This document shows, one piece after another, positions 46,427 to 59,366 of a stretch of DNA of 64,000 nucleotides. Within the stretch, counting starts at the first letter, position 1, and every line of letters begins with the position of its first letter. Below the pieces are notes generated by a model. That model was not told the DNA's origin. It saw only the letters and a list, made by a program, of their open reading frames with translations, and made no database searches. This DNA is from Rhizobium aethiopicum (GTDB lineage Bacteria > Pseudomonadota > Alphaproteobacteria > Rhizobiales > Rhizobiaceae), in contig NZ_FMAJ01000002.1 in the NCBI RefSeq assembly GCF_900094625.1, forward strand, positions 248,001-312,000, written 5' to 3'. A program made the position numbers and the translations under genes.

Positions 46427-47686
46427 TCAGAGCCTGCCGCCGGCCTCGGCGATGCCCTTCGTCAGGCTGCCCGTTGCCGGGAAGAGCGGGATGAGGCAGG
46501 CCTGCAGCGCGTGATAAATGTCGCCCTTGCCGGGGAAGAGTGCGTGCGAGGGAAGGAGATCCTCCGTCAGCTCCTCATGCCAGCCGCCATTCCTATGGTC
46601 GATGAAGGCGCGTTCGATCACGTTCCAGATCTTGCGGTAGCATTCCTCATGATAGTCGCTCGGCAGGTGCTCGTTGAGGAAATGCGCGGCGGCCGCACCC
46701 TCGCAGGCCGGCCACCATAGCTTGTTGCGCTTGGCCGGCTTGTCGTCCCAATCGAGCGTGTAGAAGAAGCCGCCCTTGGCGTTGTCCCAGCCGAGCGCCA
46801 TGGACTGAGCGAAGAGGGCCTTGGCCGCATCCGGCATCCATTCGATTCGTTTGCCGCCAAGCGCCCAGAGCTGCAGGATGAGGCGGGCCCATTCCAGCCA
46901 GTGGCCGGGTGTCGTGCCGGCCGGGCGGAACATTTCGTTCGGATGATAGTATTGCTTGTCGAGGTTCCATTCGGCATCGAAGTGCTCGGCGACGCGCCAG
47001 TCGACCGAACCGGCCGAACGGCGGATGACGAGATCAGCGATGCTTTCGGCCTTGGTGAGGTAATCCGTGTCGCCGGAGGCTTCGAAGGCGGCCATCAGCG
47101 CCTCTGTCAGGTGCATGTTGGAGTTCTGGCCGCGATAGGCGCCACCGTCGAGCGGCTGCCAGTCGGCGGTGAATTCCTCGGCGATCGCGCCGTGGCGCGG
47201 CTCCCAGAACTTGGTGTTGAGGATTTCGGTGATATCGGCGAGCATGCCGTCGGCAAGTGGATGGCCGATCGTCTTGGCCGACGAGGCGGCGAGCAGCACG
47301 AAAGCATGGCCGTAGCCCTGCTTGTTGGAATCGATCGGGCCGTTGTCATCGAGCGACCAGAAATAGCCGCCATTCTTGCGATCGCGATGGTGATTCCAAA
47401 GATAGTCCATGCCGTGATCGACGACGTCGGCGGCGCCGGGACGGCCGAGCAAGGCGCCGATTGCGAAACAATGCACGGCGCGTGAGGCGATATGGATGCT
47501 GCGGACTTGACCCGCGGCATCAAGCGGCCCGCCGGTGTCGTCGAGATCGTAGAAGCCGCCCTTGGGATTGATCGAATTGTGCTGGAAGAAGTCGAAGAGG
47601 CCATTTGCCTGCGCCAGCAGCCAGCTGCGGTGATAGGGGCGGCTTGCCCAATTTCCAAGCGCGGCGATGCCGGTTGCGGGTGCCAT
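46427..47686 (-). CDS. AGE-family sugar isomerase/epimerase
   Basis: 419 aa. It has the N-acylglucosamine 2-epimerase (alpha/alpha six-hairpin barrel) pattern: GFYDLDDTGGPLDAAGQVRS, NGGYFWSLDDNG, HLTEALMAAFEA, TPGHWLEWARLILQLWALGG and HNGGWHEELTEDL-like elements, with conserved His/Glu residues. Members act as mannose isomerase or N-acyl sugar epimerase; the exact substrate is unclear. GGAGGAGTATC precedes the ATG. It is divergent from metH. Confidence 0.9.
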   Translation of the reverse strand: MAPATGIAALGNWASRPYHRSWLLAQANGLFDFFQHNSINPKGGFYDLDDTGGPLDAAGQVRSIHIASRAVHCFAIGALLGRPGAADVVDHGMDYLWNHHRDRKNGGYFWSLDDNGPIDSNKQGYGHAFVLLAASSAKTIGHPLADGMLADITEILNTKFWEPRHGAIAEEFTADWQPLDGGAYRGQNSNMHLTEALMAAFEASGDTDYLTKAESIADLVIRRSAGSVDWRVAEHFDAEWNLDKQYYHPNEMFRPAGTTPGHWLEWARLILQLWALGGKRIEWMPDAAKALFAQSMALGWDNAKGGFFYTLDWDDKPAKRNKLWWPACEGAAAAHFLNEHLPSDYHEECYRKIWNVIERAFIDHRNGGWHEELTEDLLPSHALFPGKGDIYHALQACLIPLFPATGSLTKGIAEAGGRL

Positions 47687-47792
47687 GATACTCCTCCGAT
47701 TTCGTGCACAAGCGTAGCAAAGGCTATATAGAGGTCGGGCGAGCCTGTCATCGGGCAAGCTGGCAAAGCACGAAATCGATAGCCATATATTG

Positions 47793-47812
47793 ACATAAAG
47801 ATATCTTTATGT
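47793..47812. promoter_or_regulatory. Perfect 20-bp palindrome upstream of metH
   Basis: ACATAAAGATATCTTTATGT is fully self-complementary and AT-rich in a GC-rich background. It ends 40 bases before the metH start. I associate this kind of palindrome with ArsR-type repressors of the methionine/SAM cycle in alphaproteobacteria (SahR/SamR-like), but the regulator is not identified here. Confidence 0.65.
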
Positions 47813-47852
47813 GATCTGGAAGTCTGGTCTTATGACGTCAAGGAGCCCTCCC

Positions 47853-51626
<3,774 letters not shown>

Positions 51627-51654
51627 GGTCGCTGTCGTTCTTAATGCAATGAAT

Positions 51655-51705
51655 CAAGAGACATTGAAGCCGGAAAGTGATTCACTTTCCGGCTTCATTC
51701 TCTTG
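51655..51705. terminator. Long terminator hairpin behind metH
   Basis: TGAAGCCGGAAAGTGA (51665-51680) and TCACTTTCCGGCTTCA (51682-51697) are perfectly complementary; outer CAAGAG and CTCTTG extend the stem. It separates metH from the convergent GntR gene and probably works for both. Confidence 0.85.
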
Positions 51706-51730
51706 ATACTGCTCGATTATATGCGCTGGC

Positions 51731-52495
51731 CTACGCCGCCCCGATCGTCAGCTCGGCAACGAAGTCGTAAGCATCGCCGCGATAGAGCGAGCGGGTGAAT
51801 TCCACGGCGCGGCCGGAGCCGAGATAGGAGATGCGTTCGATGGACAGGCCGGCTGCACCGACGGGCACGCCGAGGAGCTGGGCGTCGGCTTCCTTCATGT
51901 TGGTGGCCGAAATGCGCTGTACGGCGCGCACCGGGCGGACGTTGAGGCGTTCGAGTTCAGCGTAGAGCGAATTGGTGACGGCGGACGGGTCGGGCAGGAA
52001 TTCGCCGGAGACGCTGGCGTTTTCGATCGCCAGCGGCTGGTCGTCGGCGATGCGCAGGCGGGAGAGGCGCGAAACCTTCACGTCTGTGCCGAGGCCGAGG
52101 ATCATCATCTCGTCGGGCGAGGGGGTATGGACGCCCTTGTGCAGCCATTCTGAGCGGGAGGACATGCCGCGGCGCGCCATGTCCTCGGTGAAGGAGGTAA
52201 GTTGCGACAGCCGCTGCTCGACCTTCGATACCGGCTTGGCGACGAAGGTGCCCGAGCCGTGGCGGCGCACCAGCAGGCCGTCGGCGACGAGCTCGTCGAT
52301 CGCCTTGCGTACGGTGACGCGGCTGACGGCGGCAAATTCGGCGATGTCGCGTTCCGGCGGTAGCGCATCGCCGTGGCCGAGGGTGCCGGTGCGCACGGCT
52401 TCTTCAAGTGTGCGGCGCAGCTTTACATAGAGGGGGCCGGTGCCGGCCGCCTGCAGCCGCTGTAGGGACAGGAGGGTGGCGAGATCGTCGGTCAT
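51731..52495 (-). CDS. GntR/HutC-family (UTRA) repressor
   Basis: 254 aa. The winged helix is VRTGTLGHGDALPPERDIAE then FAAVSRVTVRKAIDELV; the UTRA ligand domain follows (TDVKVSRLSRLRIADDQPLA, SIERISYLGSGRAVEFTRS). Such regulators bind phosphorylated sugars. Its start overlaps the stop of the sugar kinase gene by ATGA, so both are cotranscribed, and it likely represses the divergent ABC operon and its own operon through the inverted repeats at 53419-53558. Confidence 0.93.
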   Translation of the reverse strand: MTDDLATLLSLQRLQAAGTGPLYVKLRRTLEEAVRTGTLGHGDALPPERDIAEFAAVSRVTVRKAIDELVADGLLVRRHGSGTFVAKPVSKVEQRLSQLTSFTEDMARRGMSSRSEWLHKGVHTPSPDEMMILGLGTDVKVSRLSRLRIADDQPLAIENASVSGEFLPDPSAVTNSLYAELERLNVRPVRAVQRISATNMKEADAQLLGVPVGAAGLSIERISYLGSGRAVEFTRSLYRGDAYDFVAELTIGAA

Positions 52496-53376
52496 GCCGC
52501 ACCTCTCTGCTGGTCGTTCAGGAGCTTGACCGCAAGCTCCACCGCGCCCTGCAGCGCATCGTTCTTCGGCCTGGCGAGCAGCGGCTTGTAGCGTTCGGAA
52601 AGCCAGGGCGCATAAGCTTCCGCAAGGCCGCCGAGCAGGCAGATCGACGGGCATTCCGGCCAGAGCAGCGCGTCGAGGCTTTCGCCGATCGCCGTTGCGG
52701 CGTCCCTAACGATGCCGACCGCAACCACATCACCTTCTGCCGCATGTTTGAAGACCATGGGCGCGTAACCGGCAAAATCCGTCGGCCGTGCCGTATGGGC
52801 GAAATTGACGATCTGCTCAGGGTCGTCTCCGTATTCGGCCATGACGGCTTCTGTGATCGGCGATGCCGGGCGCACCCTGTCATGGGCGAGCAGCGACCGT
52901 TCCATGAGATCACGACCGAGGCGGGCCCCGCTTGCCTGGTCGCCGACGATGAAGCCCCAGCCGCCTATGCCGTTCAGTCGGCCATCCCTCCGCGCATTAT
53001 AGACCGAGCCGGTGCCGAAGGCGCCGACGATGCCGTCGGCATCGCCGAGCGCGCCTTGCAGGGAGATCAAGGCGTCGGTGACGACACGGCCTTCGGCAAA
53101 GGGTAGGGCCCTTTCGATTCGTTGGCCGTAGTCCATGACATTGGCGCCGGCAACGCCGACGACCGATACAACCGAAGAAACGGCTTCAGCGCCGAGACCG
53201 GCGTCGCTGAGTGCCTGCCGGGCGGATTCGATGATGTTAACAAGAGAGTTTTCAAGGTCGGACAGGATGTTGGCAGGACCGGCCTTGCCGCGGCCGAGGA
53301 CATTGCCGTCTTTATCCGCGACCGCTGCCCGGCAGCTCGTTCCGCCGCCGTCTATGCCGATTACAAGCTCCTTCAT
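52492..53376 (-). CDS. BadF/BadG/BcrA-type ATPase, sugar-kinase-like
   Basis: 294 aa of the ASKHA fold. The phosphate-binding loop is IGIDGGGTSCRAAVADKDGN, the second ATP-binding part FGTGSVYNARRDG, and the adenosine motif LLGGLAEAY. This family includes N-acetylglucosamine kinases. Next to a sugar ABC importer and a HutC-type regulator it probably phosphorylates the imported sugar. GGAGG precedes the ATG. Polar to the regulator gene. Confidence 0.9.
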   Translation of the reverse strand: MKELVIGIDGGGTSCRAAVADKDGNVLGRGKAGPANILSDLENSLVNIIESARQALSDAGLGAEAVSSVVSVVGVAGANVMDYGQRIERALPFAEGRVVTDALISLQGALGDADGIVGAFGTGSVYNARRDGRLNGIGGWGFIVGDQASGARLGRDLMERSLLAHDRVRPASPITEAVMAEYGDDPEQIVNFAHTARPTDFAGYAPMVFKHAAEGDVVAVGIVRDAATAIGESLDALLWPECPSICLLGGLAEAYAPWLSERYKPLLARPKNDALQGAVELAVKLLNDQQRGAA

Positions 53377-53418
53377 CGGGCCTCCGATACGCCGTTCCCT
53401 CTGGTTTTTCTTACAATA

Positions 53419-53432
53419 CCAAAAAAATACCA
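53419..53432. promoter_or_regulatory. Operator-like site, copy 1
   Basis: CCAAAAAAATACCA, the exact reverse complement of 53545-53558. It lies 43 bases upstream of the kinase start (53376), close to where its promoter should be. Confidence 0.6.
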
Positions 53433-53544
53433 TTTACCAAGTGCGAATGATGGCAAAAATCAATCATTTTATCTACTTGATTTTATTAGATAATAATTTT
53501 TGATGAATTTTTGCGGTCCGAAAAGTTAAATTTGGCTGGACAAT

Positions 53545-53558
53545 TGGTATTTTTTTGG
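53545..53558. promoter_or_regulatory. Operator-like site, copy 2
   Basis: TGGTATTTTTTTGG, exact reverse complement of 53419-53432, 112 bases from it. The TGG...CCA half-sites are a plausible target of the neighbouring GntR repressor. Confidence 0.6.
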
Positions 53559-53906
53559 CCTTAATTCGATAAAAGGGAACAGCAGTTCGGAGCCCACGAA
53601 AACCGGCGGTAAAGCCAAGCCGGAGCCGCTTCGAGGATGATCAAGGAATAATCCGCCGGCTTGCCACGCCGGCCGCGAATTCCAATGATCTGTCGGCTTT
53701 CCCATTTCATTCGCCGCGCCGGGTGCAGGCCACCATGCATGGCGCGCAATTCGGCCGCAGGCGATCCGCCTTCGCGTCCGTCGAGCTTTCGGGGCCGGCA
53801 GTTGCTGGCGGCCCTACAAGGGGCATTGGGTGTTTCCTCAGACGCGCCAATTGCTTGTTTCAGAATCGAAAACGGCGCCTTCCGGCGCTAAAAACAGGAG
53901 AGGGAA

Positions 53907-55166
53907 ATGAAAAACACTGCTCTGAAAAGCTTGCTGCTTGCCTCAAGCCTGCTGACCTCGGCAGGTCTCGTCCATGCCGCTGACGTCACGCTGACGGTCG
54001 AAAGCTGGCGTAACGACGACCTACAGATCTGGCAGGAGAAGATCATTCCGGCGTTCGAAGCCAAGAACCCGGGCATCAAGGTCGTCTTCTCGCCGACTGC
54101 GCCGACCGAATATAACGCTTCGCTGAACGCCAAGCTCGATGCCGGTTCCGCAGGCGACATCATCACGTGCCGTCCGTTCGATGCCTCGCTCGAACTCTTC
54201 AACAAGAAGCAGCTCGTCGACATCACCAGCCTGCCCGGCATGGAGAACTTCTCGCCGGTCGCCAAGGCTGCCTGGACGACCGACGACGGCAAGTCGACCT
54301 TCTGCGTACCGATGGCTTCGGTCATCCACGGCTTCATCTACAATAAGGATGCCTTCGACAAGCTCGGCATCTCCGTGCCGAAGACGCAGGACGAGTTCTA
54401 CGCCGCCCTCGACAAGATCAAGGCCGACGGCACTTACATCCCGCTCGCCATGGGCACGAAGGATCTCTGGGAAGCCGCCACCATGGGCTATCAGAACATC
54501 GGCCCGAACTACTGGAAGGGTGAGGAGGGCCGCGAAGCGCTCATCGCCGGCAAGCAGAAACTGACCGATCCTGAATGGGTCAAGCCCTATGAAGAACTTG
54601 CCAAGTGGAAGCCCTATCTCGGCGACGGTTTCGAAGCCCAGACCTATTCGGACAGTCAGAACCTCTTCACGCTCGGCCGCGCCGCCATCTACCCGGCCGG
54701 TTCCTGGGAGATCGCGCTCTTCAACACGCAGGCGCAGTTCAAGATGGGCGCCTTCCCGCCGCCAGTTCCGAAGGCCGGCGATACGGGCTACATCTCGGAT
54801 CATCCGGATATCGGTGTCGCCCTGAACGCGAAGAGCACGCACCAGGAAGAGGCCAAGAAGTTTCTCAGCTGGGTCGCTTCGCCCGAGTTCGCCGACATCT
54901 ATGCCAACGCGCTGCCGGGCTTCTTCAGCCTGAACTCCAATCCGGTCAAGATGTCCGATCCGCTTGCTCAGGAATTCGTCTCCTGGCGCGGCCCGTACAA
55001 GTCGACCGTGCGCTCCACCTACCAGATCCTGTCGCGCGGCACGCCGAATCTCGAAAATGAGACCTGGGTGGAATCGGCCAACGTGATCAACGGCACCGAT
55101 ACGCCTGCAGTTGCTGCCGAGAAGCTCCAGAAGGGCCTCGACAGCTGGTACAAGCCGGCCAAGTGA
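53907..55166 (+). CDS. Carbohydrate ABC transporter substrate-binding protein
   Basis: 419 aa of the family-1 extracellular solute-binding type. The signal peptide (LLLASSLLTSAGLVHA) precedes ADVTLTVESWRNDDLQIW; conserved parts are GSAGDIITCRPFDASLELF and LGRAAIYPAGSWEIALF. Sugar substrate unknown; kinase and regulator next door suggest an amino sugar or glucoside. CAGGAGAGGGAA is the ribosome-binding site. A RIME element follows before the permease genes. Confidence 0.95.
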   Translation: MKNTALKSLLLASSLLTSAGLVHAADVTLTVESWRNDDLQIWQEKIIPAFEAKNPGIKVVFSPTAPTEYNASLNAKLDAGSAGDIITCRPFDASLELFNKKQLVDITSLPGMENFSPVAKAAWTTDDGKSTFCVPMASVIHGFIYNKDAFDKLGISVPKTQDEFYAALDKIKADGTYIPLAMGTKDLWEAATMGYQNIGPNYWKGEEGREALIAGKQKLTDPEWVKPYEELAKWKPYLGDGFEAQTYSDSQNLFTLGRAAIYPAGSWEIALFNTQAQFKMGAFPPPVPKAGDTGYISDHPDIGVALNAKSTHQEEAKKFLSWVASPEFADIYANALPGFFSLNSNPVKMSDPLAQEFVSWRGPYKSTVRSTYQILSRGTPNLENETWVESANVINGTDTPAVAAEKLQKGLDSWYKPAK

Positions 55167-55189
55167 CGTGGTGAGGGCGGCGTTTGCAG

Positions 55190-55318
55190 CCCCTCATCCG
55201 GCCTGCCGGCCACCTTCTCCCCGCTTGCGGGGAGAAGGAGACTCGCAGCGACCTCCCATCCCGATAGAGCATATCAGGGCGTTCCTCTCTTCCCAGGGCA
55301 GAGAGATGGGGTGAGGCG
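55190..55318. repeat. RIME-type intergenic repeat
   Basis: It starts with CCCCTCATCCGGCCTGCCGG and contains CACCTTCTCCCCGCTTGCGG with GGAGAAGG, then ends GATGGGGTGAGGC. The left part is the complement of the RIME end at 11119-11149 with small changes. It lies between binding protein and permease genes, as at 42432-42630. Confidence 0.85.
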
Positions 55319-55377
55319 CAATGTTTTCTATCTGCGTCCGCAAGATTGCGGCCAGGCGACAAGAACAGGCAAAAGCC

Positions 55378-56325
55378 ATGAGCCAACCTGACAACGCGGC
55401 CGAAATCGTCCCGATCAAGCGCGCGGTGCGCTGGCACATCTTCGTCTTCATGCTGCCCGCGGTGATCGTTTATTCCGCCGTCATGGTGCTGCCGCTCATC
55501 GAGACGCTGAGGCTCTCGCTCTACAATACGGTCGACGGGCAGCCGGCTTTCGTCGGCCTTGCGAATTTTAAGGTGCTGTTCGGCGATCCGCGCTGGGCGC
55601 ATGATTTCTGGAACGCGCTCGTCAACAACCTGATCTTCTTCGTCATTCACATGTGCGTGCAGAACCCGATCGGCATTGCGCTCGCAGCCCTGCTTTCGGT
55701 GCCGAAACTGCGCGGTGTCGCCTTCTACCGCACGGCGATATTCCTGCCGACGCTGCTCTCCTTCGTCATCGTCGGCTTCATCTGGAAGCTGATCCTGTCG
55801 CCGATCTGGGGTGTCGCGCCCTGGATGCTCGATCTCATTGGCTTGAAACTCCTGTTTGCCCCTTGGCTCGGCAAGCCGGGTTCGGCGCTGATCGCAGTGT
55901 CGCTGATCTCCAACTGGCAATATATCGGCATTCCGATGATGCTGATCTATGCAGCGCTCCTCAGCATCCCCGAAGAGGTGATCGAGGCTGCCGAATGCGA
56001 TGGCATCACCGGCTGGGCGCAGTTCTGGAAGATCAAGCTGCCGCTCATCCTGCCGGCGATCGGCATCATCTCGATCCTGACCTTCGTCGGCAATTTCAAC
56101 GCCTTCGACCTGATCTACACCGTGCAGGGGGCGCTTGCCGGGCCTGACATGTCGACCGACATTCTCGGCACACTGCTCTACCGCACATTCTTCGGTTTCC
56201 AGCTGCAGCTCGGCGACCGTTCGATGGGTGCGACGATCGCTACCGTGATGTTCCTCATCATCCTCGCCGGCGTCTCGCTTTATCTCTTCGTAATCCAGCG
56301 GCGCATGCGTCGCTACCAGTTTTGA
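55378..56325 (+). CDS. Sugar ABC transporter permease (UgpA/MalF-like)
   Basis: 315 aa from MSQPDNAAEI, six helices (WHIFVFMLPAVIVYSAVMVL, AALLSIPEEVIEAAECDGIT is the EAA loop with WAQFWKIKLPLI). An upstream ATG at 55321 would add 19 residues. It is the first inner-membrane component of the importer. Confidence 0.94.
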   Translation: MSQPDNAAEIVPIKRAVRWHIFVFMLPAVIVYSAVMVLPLIETLRLSLYNTVDGQPAFVGLANFKVLFGDPRWAHDFWNALVNNLIFFVIHMCVQNPIGIALAALLSVPKLRGVAFYRTAIFLPTLLSFVIVGFIWKLILSPIWGVAPWMLDLIGLKLLFAPWLGKPGSALIAVSLISNWQYIGIPMMLIYAALLSIPEEVIEAAECDGITGWAQFWKIKLPLILPAIGIISILTFVGNFNAFDLIYTVQGALAGPDMSTDILGTLLYRTFFGFQLQLGDRSMGATIATVMFLIILAGVSLYLFVIQRRMRRYQF

Positions 56326-56334
56326 GGAGCGCGC

Positions 56335-57174
56335 ATGTCCAAGGCACGCACATCTCCCATCCGCACCGGCCTCGTGCACCTGGCGCTCGGCGCCTATACG
56401 CTGGTCGCGCTGTTTCCGGTGTTCCTGACCATCGTCAACTCGTTCAAGGATCGTGCCTCGATCTTCCGCGAACCGCTGATGATCCCGACTCCGTCGACCT
56501 TCAGCCTCGTCGGCTACCAGACAGTGCTCGGCCAAGGCGATTTTGCCACCTATTTCCAGAACAGCTTCATCGTCACGATCGTCTCGATCCTGCTGGTGCT
56601 GCTCTTCGGGGCGATGGCGGCCTTCGCACTGTCGGAATATCGTTTCCGCGGCAATATGCTGCTCGGGCTCTATATGGCGATCGGCATCATGATCCCGATT
56701 CGTCTCGGCACGGTGGCAATCCTGCAGGGCATGGTGGCGGCCGGCCTCGTCAATACACTGACGGCACTGATCCTAGTCTATACCGCGCAGGGCATTCCGC
56801 TCGCGATCTTCATCCTGTCGGAATTCATGCGCACGGTTTCTGACGATCTGAAGAATGCCGGGCGAATCGACGGGCTCTCCGAATATGCGATCTTCTTCCG
56901 TCTGGTGCTGCCGCTGGTGCGTCCCGCTATGGCGACGGTTGCGGTCTTCACGATGATCCCGATCTGGAACGATCTCTGGTTCCCGCTGATTCTGGCGCCG
57001 GCTGAAAGCACCAAGACCGTGACGCTCGGTTCGCAGATCTTCATCGGCCAGTTCGTCACCAACTGGAATGCGGTGCTGGCGGCGCTCTCGCTCGCGATCC
57101 TGCCGATCCTCGTCCTCTACGTCATCTTCTCGCGGCAGCTGATCCGCGGCATCACGTCGGGAGCCGTCAAATGA
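56335..57174 (+). CDS. Sugar ABC transporter permease (UgpE/MalG-like)
   Basis: 279 aa with six helices; the EAA loop is DDLKNAGRIDGLSEYAIFFR followed by LVLPLVRPAMATV. GAGGAGCGCGC precedes the ATG nine bases after the first permease. Its stop overlaps the dehydrogenase start (ATGA). Confidence 0.95.
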   Translation: MSKARTSPIRTGLVHLALGAYTLVALFPVFLTIVNSFKDRASIFREPLMIPTPSTFSLVGYQTVLGQGDFATYFQNSFIVTIVSILLVLLFGAMAAFALSEYRFRGNMLLGLYMAIGIMIPIRLGTVAILQGMVAAGLVNTLTALILVYTAQGIPLAIFILSEFMRTVSDDLKNAGRIDGLSEYAIFFRLVLPLVRPAMATVAVFTMIPIWNDLWFPLILAPAESTKTVTLGSQIFIGQFVTNWNAVLAALSLAILPILVLYVIFSRQLIRGITSGAVK

Positions 57175-58232
57175 ACCAGGAGAAACCGATCCGCGTCCTC
57201 GTTGCCGGGCTCGGCAACATGGGCCGCAGCCATGCGCTTGCCTATCACAACAATCCCGGTTTCGAGATCGTCGGCCTCGTCAACCGATCGACGCCGGAGC
57301 TGGAGCCCGCGCTGCAGGGTTATACTGTTCACCCCGACTTCGCGGCGGCGCTTGCGGAACTGAAGCCGGACCTTTGCTCGATCAATACCTATTCCGACAG
57401 CCATGCCGACTACGCCGTCGCCGCCTTCGAGGCCGGCTGCCATGTGTTCGTAGAAAAGCCGCTGGCGACCACGGTCGCCGATGCCGAGCGGGTCGTCGCA
57501 GCAGCGAAGAAGGCGGGCCGCAAGCTGGCGATCGGCTATATTCTTCGCTATCACCCGTCCTGGATGAAGCTGATCGAGGAGGCGCGCAAGCTCGGTCCGC
57601 CCTACGTCTTCCGCATGAACCTTAACCAGCAGTCCAGCGGCCCGACCTGGGCGACGCACAAGTCGCTGATGCGCACGACTTCGCCGATCGTCGATTGCGG
57701 CGTGCATTATGTCGACGTCATGTGCCAGATCACCGACGCGAGGGCCGTGGAGGTGCGCGGCATGGGGCTGCGGATGTCCGACGAGATCGCCGCCGACATG
57801 TATAATTACGGCCACCTGCAGGTGCTCTTCGAGGACGGTTCGGTCGGCTGGTACGAGGCCGGCTGGGGACCGATGATCTCGGAGACCGCCTTCTTCGTGA
57901 AGGATGTGATGTCGCCGAAGGGCGCGGTGTCGATCGTCATGGATCCGAACGCCAAGTCCGATGATATCGACACGCACACCAAAACCTCGGTGATCCGTCT
58001 GCACACGGCGGAGACCGGCCCCGACGGCAGGTTTATCCAGCCAGACCAGGACATGAGGATGACGGGTGAACCCGGTCATCAGGCGCTCTGCGACCTGGAA
58101 CAGGCCTTCATGCTGAGGGCGATCCGCGAGGATCTGAACCTCGACCGCCATATGGCGGATGCGGTGGCGTCGCTGCGCATCTGCCTTGCCGCCGACGAGA
58201 GCGTGCGCACCGGCCAGCCGGTCAGATTGTAA
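57171..58232 (+). CDS. Gfo/Idh/MocA-family oxidoreductase
   Basis: 353 aa. The N-terminal Rossmann motif is [34 protein letters not shown] is the catalytic-lysine segment, and [15 protein letters not shown] lies in the C-terminal domain. The family oxidises sugars or inositols with NAD(P). It sits between the permeases and the ATPase, so it probably acts on the imported compound. Confidence 0.94.
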   Translation: MNQEKPIRVLVAGLGNMGRSHALAYHNNPGFEIVGLVNRSTPELEPALQGYTVHPDFAAALAELKPDLCSINTYSDSHADYAVAAFEAGCHVFVEKPLATTVADAERVVAAAKKAGRKLAIGYILRYHPSWMKLIEEARKLGPPYVFRMNLNQQSSGPTWATHKSLMRTTSPIVDCGVHYVDVMCQITDARAVEVRGMGLRMSDEIAADMYNYGHLQVLFEDGSVGWYEAGWGPMISETAFFVKDVMSPKGAVSIVMDPNAKSDDIDTHTKTSVIRLHTAETGPDGRFIQPDQDMRMTGEPGHQALCDLEQAFMLRAIREDLNLDRHMADAVASLRICLAADESVRTGQPVRL

Positions 58233-58242
58233 GGGAAAGATA

Positions 58243-59244
58243 GTGGGATCGCTTCAACTCAAATCCATCCGCAAGACCTATGGCACGCATGAGGTGCTGA
58301 AAGGCATCGATCTCGAGGTCAAAGACGGCGAATTCGTCATCTTCGTCGGGCCGTCGGGCTGCGGGAAGTCGACGCTATTGCGCAGCATCGCCGGACTCGA
58401 GGACGTCACTTCGGGCGCCGTCGTCATCAATGGCCGCGACGAGACGCTGACGCCGCCGGCCAAGCGCGGCATCGCCATGGTGTTCCAGTCCTATGCGCTC
58501 TATCCGCACCTGACGGTCAAGGACAATATGGGGCTCGGCCTGAAGCAGGCGGGAACCCCGAAGAACGAGATCGACAAGCGGGTCGGCAAGGCGTCCGGCA
58601 TGCTGTCGCTTGCGCCATATCTCGCGCGGCGACCGGCCGAGCTATCAGGCGGCCAGCGTCAGCGCGTGGCGATCGGCCGCGCCATCGTGCGCGAACCGGA
58701 ACTCTTCCTATTCGACGAGCCGCTGTCGAACCTCGATGCGGCGCTACGCGTCCAGACCCGGCTCGAAATCGCCCGGCTGCACCGTAGTCTGAAGGCGACG
58801 ATGATCTACGTCACGCACGATCAGGTCGAGGCGATGACGCTTGCCGACAAGATCGTCGTGCTGAATGCCGGCGCGATCGAGCAGATCGGCTCGCCGATGG
58901 AGCTCTACAACCGCCCGGCCAATGTTTTCGTCGCCGGCTTCATCGGGTCGCCGCAGATGAATTTCATTGCGGGCGAGAAGGTCGGCGATCACAGCGCCAA
59001 GACGATCGGCGTTCGTCCGGAACATATGACGCTGTCGCGCGAGCAGGGAAACTGGGCCGCGAAGGTCGTGCATGTCGAGCATCTCGGCGCTGACACGATC
59101 ATCTATCTGGAATCCGAGCAGTGCGGCCTGCTGACGGCTCGCCTGTTCGGCGAGCATCAATACGAGCCTGACGAAATCGTCTATGCGACGCCTGACCAGA
59201 CGCGTGTGCATCGCTTCGATGCGGACGATCGGGCGATCCGCTAA
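58243..59244 (+). CDS. Sugar ABC transporter ATP-binding protein (UgpC/MsmK-like)
   Basis: 333 aa. Walker [10 protein letters not shown], signature [15 protein letters not shown], Walker [17 protein letters not shown]-loop [12 protein letters not shown], and a C-terminal OB-like regulatory domain. GTG start behind AAGGGAAAGATA. It is the last gene of the operon and is followed by an intrinsic terminator. Confidence 0.96.
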   Translation: MGSLQLKSIRKTYGTHEVLKGIDLEVKDGEFVIFVGPSGCGKSTLLRSIAGLEDVTSGAVVINGRDETLTPPAKRGIAMVFQSYALYPHLTVKDNMGLGLKQAGTPKNEIDKRVGKASGMLSLAPYLARRPAELSGGQRQRVAIGRAIVREPELFLFDEPLSNLDAALRVQTRLEIARLHRSLKATMIYVTHDQVEAMTLADKIVVLNAGAIEQIGSPMELYNRPANVFVAGFIGSPQMNFIAGEKVGDHSAKTIGVRPEHMTLSREQGNWAAKVVHVEHLGADTIIYLESEQCGLLTARLFGEHQYEPDEIVYATPDQTRVHRFDADDRAIR

Positions 59245-59322
59245 GTGGTTTCCTTCTCCCTGGCCGAAGCGAGACAGATCTGACAAGGCTGCCCGTCTCC
59301 TCCATTACTCCGAATAACAATA

Positions 59323-59347
59323 AGGCGCCGTTTCGCGGCGCCTTTTT
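59323..59347 (+). terminator. Intrinsic terminator
   Basis: AGGCGCCG (59323-59330) pairs with CGGCGCCT (59336-59343), loop TTTCG, then TTTTT. It ends the sugar ABC operon and faces the convergent ABC operon. Confidence 0.9.
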
Positions 59348-59366
59348 CGTGAGTCTATCGGTACAT

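Larger units (their letters stand above)
53377..53906. other. Divergent promoter region
   Basis: 530 bases between the kinase (minus) and the ABC binding protein (plus). The part 53400-53600 is strongly AT-rich and carries the inverted 14-bp repeats; 53600-53890 is GC-rich and without a convincing gene. Confidence 0.6.

Noticed and set aside
53661..53891. A short plus-strand frame upstream of the sugar-binding protein
   Set aside because: Poor composition and no ribosome-binding site; it is in the promoter leader.
55087..56535. A 482-codon minus-strand frame over the sugar permease genes
   Set aside because: The composition is highly charged and lacks domains; the plus strand encodes clear permeases.
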